From NCBI GenBank assembly GCA_023391635.1, contig JAEWAQ010000049.1:62001-126000 (forward strand): 64,000 nt of DNA. The letters are read 5' to 3'. The notes under the pieces were generated by a model. The model was not told the origin of the DNA and made no database searches. It saw only the letters and a program-made list of their open reading frames with translations. This DNA is from Bacillota bacterium (GTDB taxonomy: Bacteria; Bacillota; Bacilli; Paenibacillales; Paenibacillaceae). Both the position numbers and the translations under genes were made by a program. Within the stretch, counting starts at the first letter, position 1; every line of letters starts with the position of its first letter. Positions 62,101 to 64,000 of the stretch are shown one piece after another.

Positions 62101-63343
62101 TTACGACTATGTCAAGAAGGCTGCGGCATACGGAATGGTCAACGCGAACGAAGACCGCAGCTTCCGTCCGAATGAACCGATTACGCGTGAACAATTCACC
62201 CTCATGCTGTACCGTCTCGCACAAGGAACCGATGCGGACGAAAGCGTACTGATCAACTTCAAAGATTCGGCTGCGATCTCGCCTTGGGCGAAATCGGCGA
62301 TTGCCTTCGCTGCGCAGCATGGCATTCTCCAAGGATCGACTGACGGCAATTTCCGTCCGCAAGGGCATACAACAAGAGCAGAGTCCGCTGCGATCATTCT
62401 GCGAACGATGAAGTTGTGGGGCATTATTAGCAGTGCGGATGAGCCCCCCTTCGCTGCCGCCAATGTTGCGATCCATGATACAACTGGCAAAACCATTGGC
62501 TCAGCCGTATTGACTGAGCAGCATAACGGCGTACGCATCCAGCTTCAAGTTTCGGGACTTACACCGGGCAAGCACGGCTTCCATGTCCATGAGAAAGCCT
62601 TTACGGGGCTCGACTTCAAGACAGCAGGAGGTCACTTCAATCCGGTCGGCAAACAGCATGGCCATGACAACCCGACCGGCCATCACCTCGGTGATATGCC
62701 TAATTTGGTAGCAGGCGCCGATGGCAAAGCCTCCGTGGATATGGTGCTTGCAGACGCAACCTTATCCGCGTCTGCGAAAAACTCGCTCATCGGCAAATCG
62801 ATCATCATTCATGCGGCTGAGGATGATTACAAATCCGATCCCGCTGGCAATGCCGGCGACCGCATCGCCGGAGGCATCGTCGGCAGCGATAGTACGATCA
62901 TTCCGGATGCCGCGGATGTGACGCTCTTCGACACGACCGGCAATGAGATTGGCTGGGCCAAGTTGACCGAACATGAACAAGGCGTGCGCCTGCAGCTTAA
63001 AGCAACTGGGTTAACTCCAGGCAAGCATGGCTTCCATATCCACGAGAAAGCTTTCACATGGCTGGATTTCAAAACTGCCGGCGGTCACTTCAATCCGGAA
63101 GCCAAGAAGCACGGCCATGACAACCCGGATGGCAGCCACCTCGGCGATATGCCTAACCTTGTAGCCGACAAGGACGGAAACGCATCGCTTGACCTCATTC
63201 TTGAGGGCGCAACGATAGCGGCTGGCGCAAAAGATTCACTCATTGGCAAATCGATCATCATTCATGCTGCTGAAGACGACTACAAGTCCGATCCAGCAGG
63301 AAATGCCGGCGATCGAATCGCTGGCGGCATTATATCCAAGTAA
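59186..63343 (+). CDS. Surface protein: signal peptide, Ig-like modules, three SLH motifs and two Cu/Zn superoxide dismutase domains
   Basis: A 1385-residue protein. A signal peptide (about 1-32) is followed by alternating fibronectin-III-like and Ig-like modules (~35-730), of which three share a frame like PKLLTPIDKY..FEVSGNA; two of the three carry CxxC (CTDC, CIDC). A Gly/Ser linker (~734-745) leads to a domain usually found before SLH repeats, then three SLH motifs (~895-945, 961-1012, 1018-1075; PQRMITRAEAV, PNEPITREQFTLMLYRLAQG, PQGHTTRAESAAII). Two Cu/Zn SOD domains end the chain (~1089-1235 and ~1241-1385). Each keeps the metal ligands: GFHxHEKA, GGHFNP, HGHD, HLGDMPN, IIHAAEDDYKSDP and the active-site Arg in GDRIAGG. 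The usual disulfide cysteines are missing. It would bind the cell wall and remove superoxide outside. Confidence 0.9.
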   Translation: MRYSLRKMRATLAALIAAMLLSLSIPPGMARGADDESLIKIDSYGISAAEGYSAFIDWPGWKEEKRGSTVKMRIFTYEEPPIGQPDPDESTLTPIEVDVSENIYLHDFGSANRYTFKFYGIDANGVQTTEKIIVPINLTLPYPKLLTPIDKYENSRTFEVSGNALDCTDCTLILEIFSYSKGEVVSEFELQPNEWNREAKFFRKDLTVEENGRYRVAAYMKNISGDIGAQYSINTGNITVESLELQTAVNGYDLTVSWTEPKGTSYKGMGLTIKGPNEAEPSPEVSVTKGTYSYTFENLYPGQFHITAYAYNDADKVFNSDATFPNITRDGPPSVMNLKAEQGVNKSHSVGQLSWSGPVDDLYDHIRVYFKTSGDIDYDPSKYVEVKKPKFWGNTSIHEFGLPPDGTYDARVVAVDADGKQSKPVETSITFAPSTNYMIPVLDIPLNIYRNTNTFTVTGKTTYHHLTQLRVALFENGNDLKTFLVPNDWNSEDGTFSATFDLSQINQDPALDLKPYNVRAFLYSLDGNKYSDFNDAHIRWVEYEANLTTLPTGITYTVQGNDIRVDWDARVSPDYDSIELILNGITTETVTIDNPSNHHTFVDLMPGTYTIRLDALKDGYRAPAPHRSGNLVIEMPVPVLDGPAQVNTTSGIFNISGTAEFCIDCKLLVGIYNANGDLLEEIEASNWSSSNNTFSVASTTDRPIGTYHVKAKVVLGSTAGKESAVKQIKVVKSTGGSGGGGGSPAPTAPVTDPVKADAPNENETIFYLTRDASEHFGFKSIIRLAVDPLTVDQDTAVKVSRKSGKSLTLKSGYRALSDVFALSGSKSFNKSSLLTLQYDPAALNGANPERLGIFKQSETDNNVWIYVGGVVNQKENTITAPTASPGAYAVMLFDKAFQDLANHWSKKEMEILISRQLVHGVNEQSFEPQRMITRAEAVKLLVEAVMRNSNLSQLANPAASHAFTDVAADAWYYDYVKKAAAYGMVNANEDRSFRPNEPITREQFTLMLYRLAQGTDADESVLINFKDSAAISPWAKSAIAFAAQHGILQGSTDGNFRPQGHTTRAESAAIILRTMKLWGIISSADEPPFAAANVAIHDTTGKTIGSAVLTEQHNGVRIQLQVSGLTPGKHGFHVHEKAFTGLDFKTAGGHFNPVGKQHGHDNPTGHHLGDMPNLVAGADGKASVDMVLADATLSASAKNSLIGKSIIIHAAEDDYKSDPAGNAGDRIAGGIVGSDSTIIPDAADVTLFDTTGNEIGWAKLTEHEQGVRLQLKATGLTPGKHGFHIHEKAFTWLDFKTAGGHFNPEAKKHGHDNPDGSHLGDMPNLVADKDGNASLDLILEGATIAAGAKDSLIGKSIIIHAAEDDYKSDPAGNAGDRIAGGIISK

Positions 63344-63364
63344 TAAAGCATGAACAAGTAAACG

Positions 63365-63399
63365 CCCTTCGGCGATTACTCCGAAGGGTTTTCTTGTTT
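63365..63399 (+). terminator. Rho-independent terminator after the SLH-SOD gene
   Basis: CCCTTCGG and CCGAAGGG with an 8-base loop are followed by UUUUCUUGUUU, about 20 bases after the stop codon. The next surface-protein gene begins just beyond, with its ribosome site right after the U-run, so read-through or a hidden promoter must serve it. Confidence 0.8.
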
Positions 63400-63417
63400 A
63401 AGGAAGGGGTTCAACTA

Positions 63418-64000
63418 ATGATTCGCAGTATGACTTTAAAGAAGCTGCGCGGTCTCGTCGCAACGCTTATCGCCGCTCTGGTGCTTTCCGTAGCGACCCC
63501 TCCGGCGGTTACGAAAGCGTCGGATGATCTTATCCGTATTGATTCTTTAACCTTTAGTTATGAAAAAGGGTACACCGCTTATTTCGTCTGGGATAGTTGG
63601 GTTAATAGGGGAACGACCACGAAATTGCGCTTCTACAAATGGCTCGAGACTGATCCCGATCCTGATCTGGCTGGAATGTCTTATACAGGGGTTAGTGTGC
63701 TTAGTAACGGTCACATTTATACTGCACCAACTCCAGGAATATACGAGTTCGCAATCGTAGGCACGGATGACAGCAACCAACGAACAACTGAACCCCTTAA
63801 ATTATCACCAGTTGACCTCCGGGTGCCTTATGGAACCATTAGTACTCCATTTAACAAACAGTCCACTTCCAGAAGTATCGAAGTGAAAGGAGCTGCGCCA
63901 ACATGCGACGGGTGTGAATTGTTCATTAGAGTCGAAAATGCTTCCGATCACAATTCGCTATACGGCGAATATGAAGTTCTTCCTGAAGAATGGCCCTCTG
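63418..64000 (+). CDS. N-terminal part of a second surface protein, paralogue of the SLH-SOD protein (runs off the window)
   Basis: An ATG behind AAGGGG opens a frame that stays open to the end of the window (194 codons). The signal peptide (LRGLVATLIAALVLSVAT..VTKASDD) and the next blocks (IRIDSLTFSYEKGYTAYFVW, GVSVLSNG, RVPYGTISTPFNKQ, CDGCELFIRV) follow the start of the protein at 59186 closely, including the CxxC in the first Ig-like module. Whether it also ends in SLH or SOD domains cannot be seen. Confidence 0.85.
   Translation, partial: MIRSMTLKKLRGLVATLIAALVLSVATPPAVTKASDDLIRIDSLTFSYEKGYTAYFVWDSWVNRGTTTKLRFYKWLETDPDPDLAGMSYTGVSVLSNGHIYTAPTPGIYEFAIVGTDDSNQRTTEPLKLSPVDLRVPYGTISTPFNKQSTSRSIEVKGAAPTCDGCELFIRVENASDHNSLYGEYEVLPEEWPS

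Noticed and set aside
1..64000. CRISPR arrays, tRNA or rRNA genes, prophage genes, restriction or toxin-antitoxin modules
   Set aside because: I looked for regularly spaced repeats, cloverleaf ends and typical protein families and found none.

Overview
The window looks like a chromosomal segment of a Gram-positive Bacillota of the Paenibacillus/Cohnella type. The grounds are: several CUT1-type sugar ABC systems without their own ATPase, each beside a membrane-bound AraC-type regulator; an S-layer-homology (SLH) surface protein; a LplABC-like gene style; Shine-Dalgarno sites of the GGAGG type; and lipoprotein signal peptides. By eye the first ~22 kb is clearly richer in G+C than the rest. No rRNA, tRNA or CRISPR array was seen.

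Layout. (1) 1-2.8 kb: a remnant of a glutaminase 5' end, a two-gene XRE/DUF2975 unit with a clear promoter-operator, and a divergent dioxygenase/AraC pair. (2) 2.8-10.9 kb, minus strand: sugar uptake locus A (six-hairpin glycosidase, two permeases, binding lipoprotein, sensor AraC). (3) 11.1-16.9 kb, minus strand: a five-gene operon led by an IclR/periplasmic-binding-protein fusion, followed by SDR, enoyl-CoA hydratase, class III CoA-transferase and a binding protein without a signal peptide; it has a promoter, a palindromic operator candidate and a terminator. (4) 17.1-20.1 kb: a two-component pair. (5) 20.3-23.6 kb: a decayed IS1341-type (TnpB) element, an intact glutaminase, and a graveyard of three gene pieces. 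(6) 23.6-34.4 kb: sugar uptake locus B with its sensor AraC, an intact GH38 alpha-mannosidase with an AraC regulator, and more gene remnants between them. (7) 34.5-45.7 kb, minus strand: uptake locus C and its sensor AraC, preceded by an Asp-box sialidase-like protein, a PdxA-family dehydrogenase, a DUF1537 acid-sugar kinase and a PrpR-like regulator; this suggests capture and breakdown of an acidic sugar, possibly through a four-carbon sugar acid. (8) 46.3-48.3 kb: hydrolase plus GbsR/MarR regulator, and a DHFR-like reductase. (9) 48.7-56.8 kb, minus strand: a MalT-type LuxR regulator and a response regulator/kinase/ABC exporter operon. (10) 57.1-64 kb, plus strand: a small LuxR protein followed by exported surface proteins, one carrying three SLH motifs and two C-terminal Cu/Zn superoxide dismutase domains; a paralogue of it begins at the right edge.

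Main points of interest. The surface protein with tandem Cu/Zn SOD domains is the most unusual protein. The CoA operon pairs a regulator that carries a sugar-binding fold with a signal-less binding protein, and no permease is present. The segment at 1-2.8 kb and the segment at 21.4-23.1 kb are paralogous (glutaminase start followed by AraC in both) and have decayed reciprocally. At least nine gene remnants too short or broken to be called genes were found, so this is an actively eroding accessory region.
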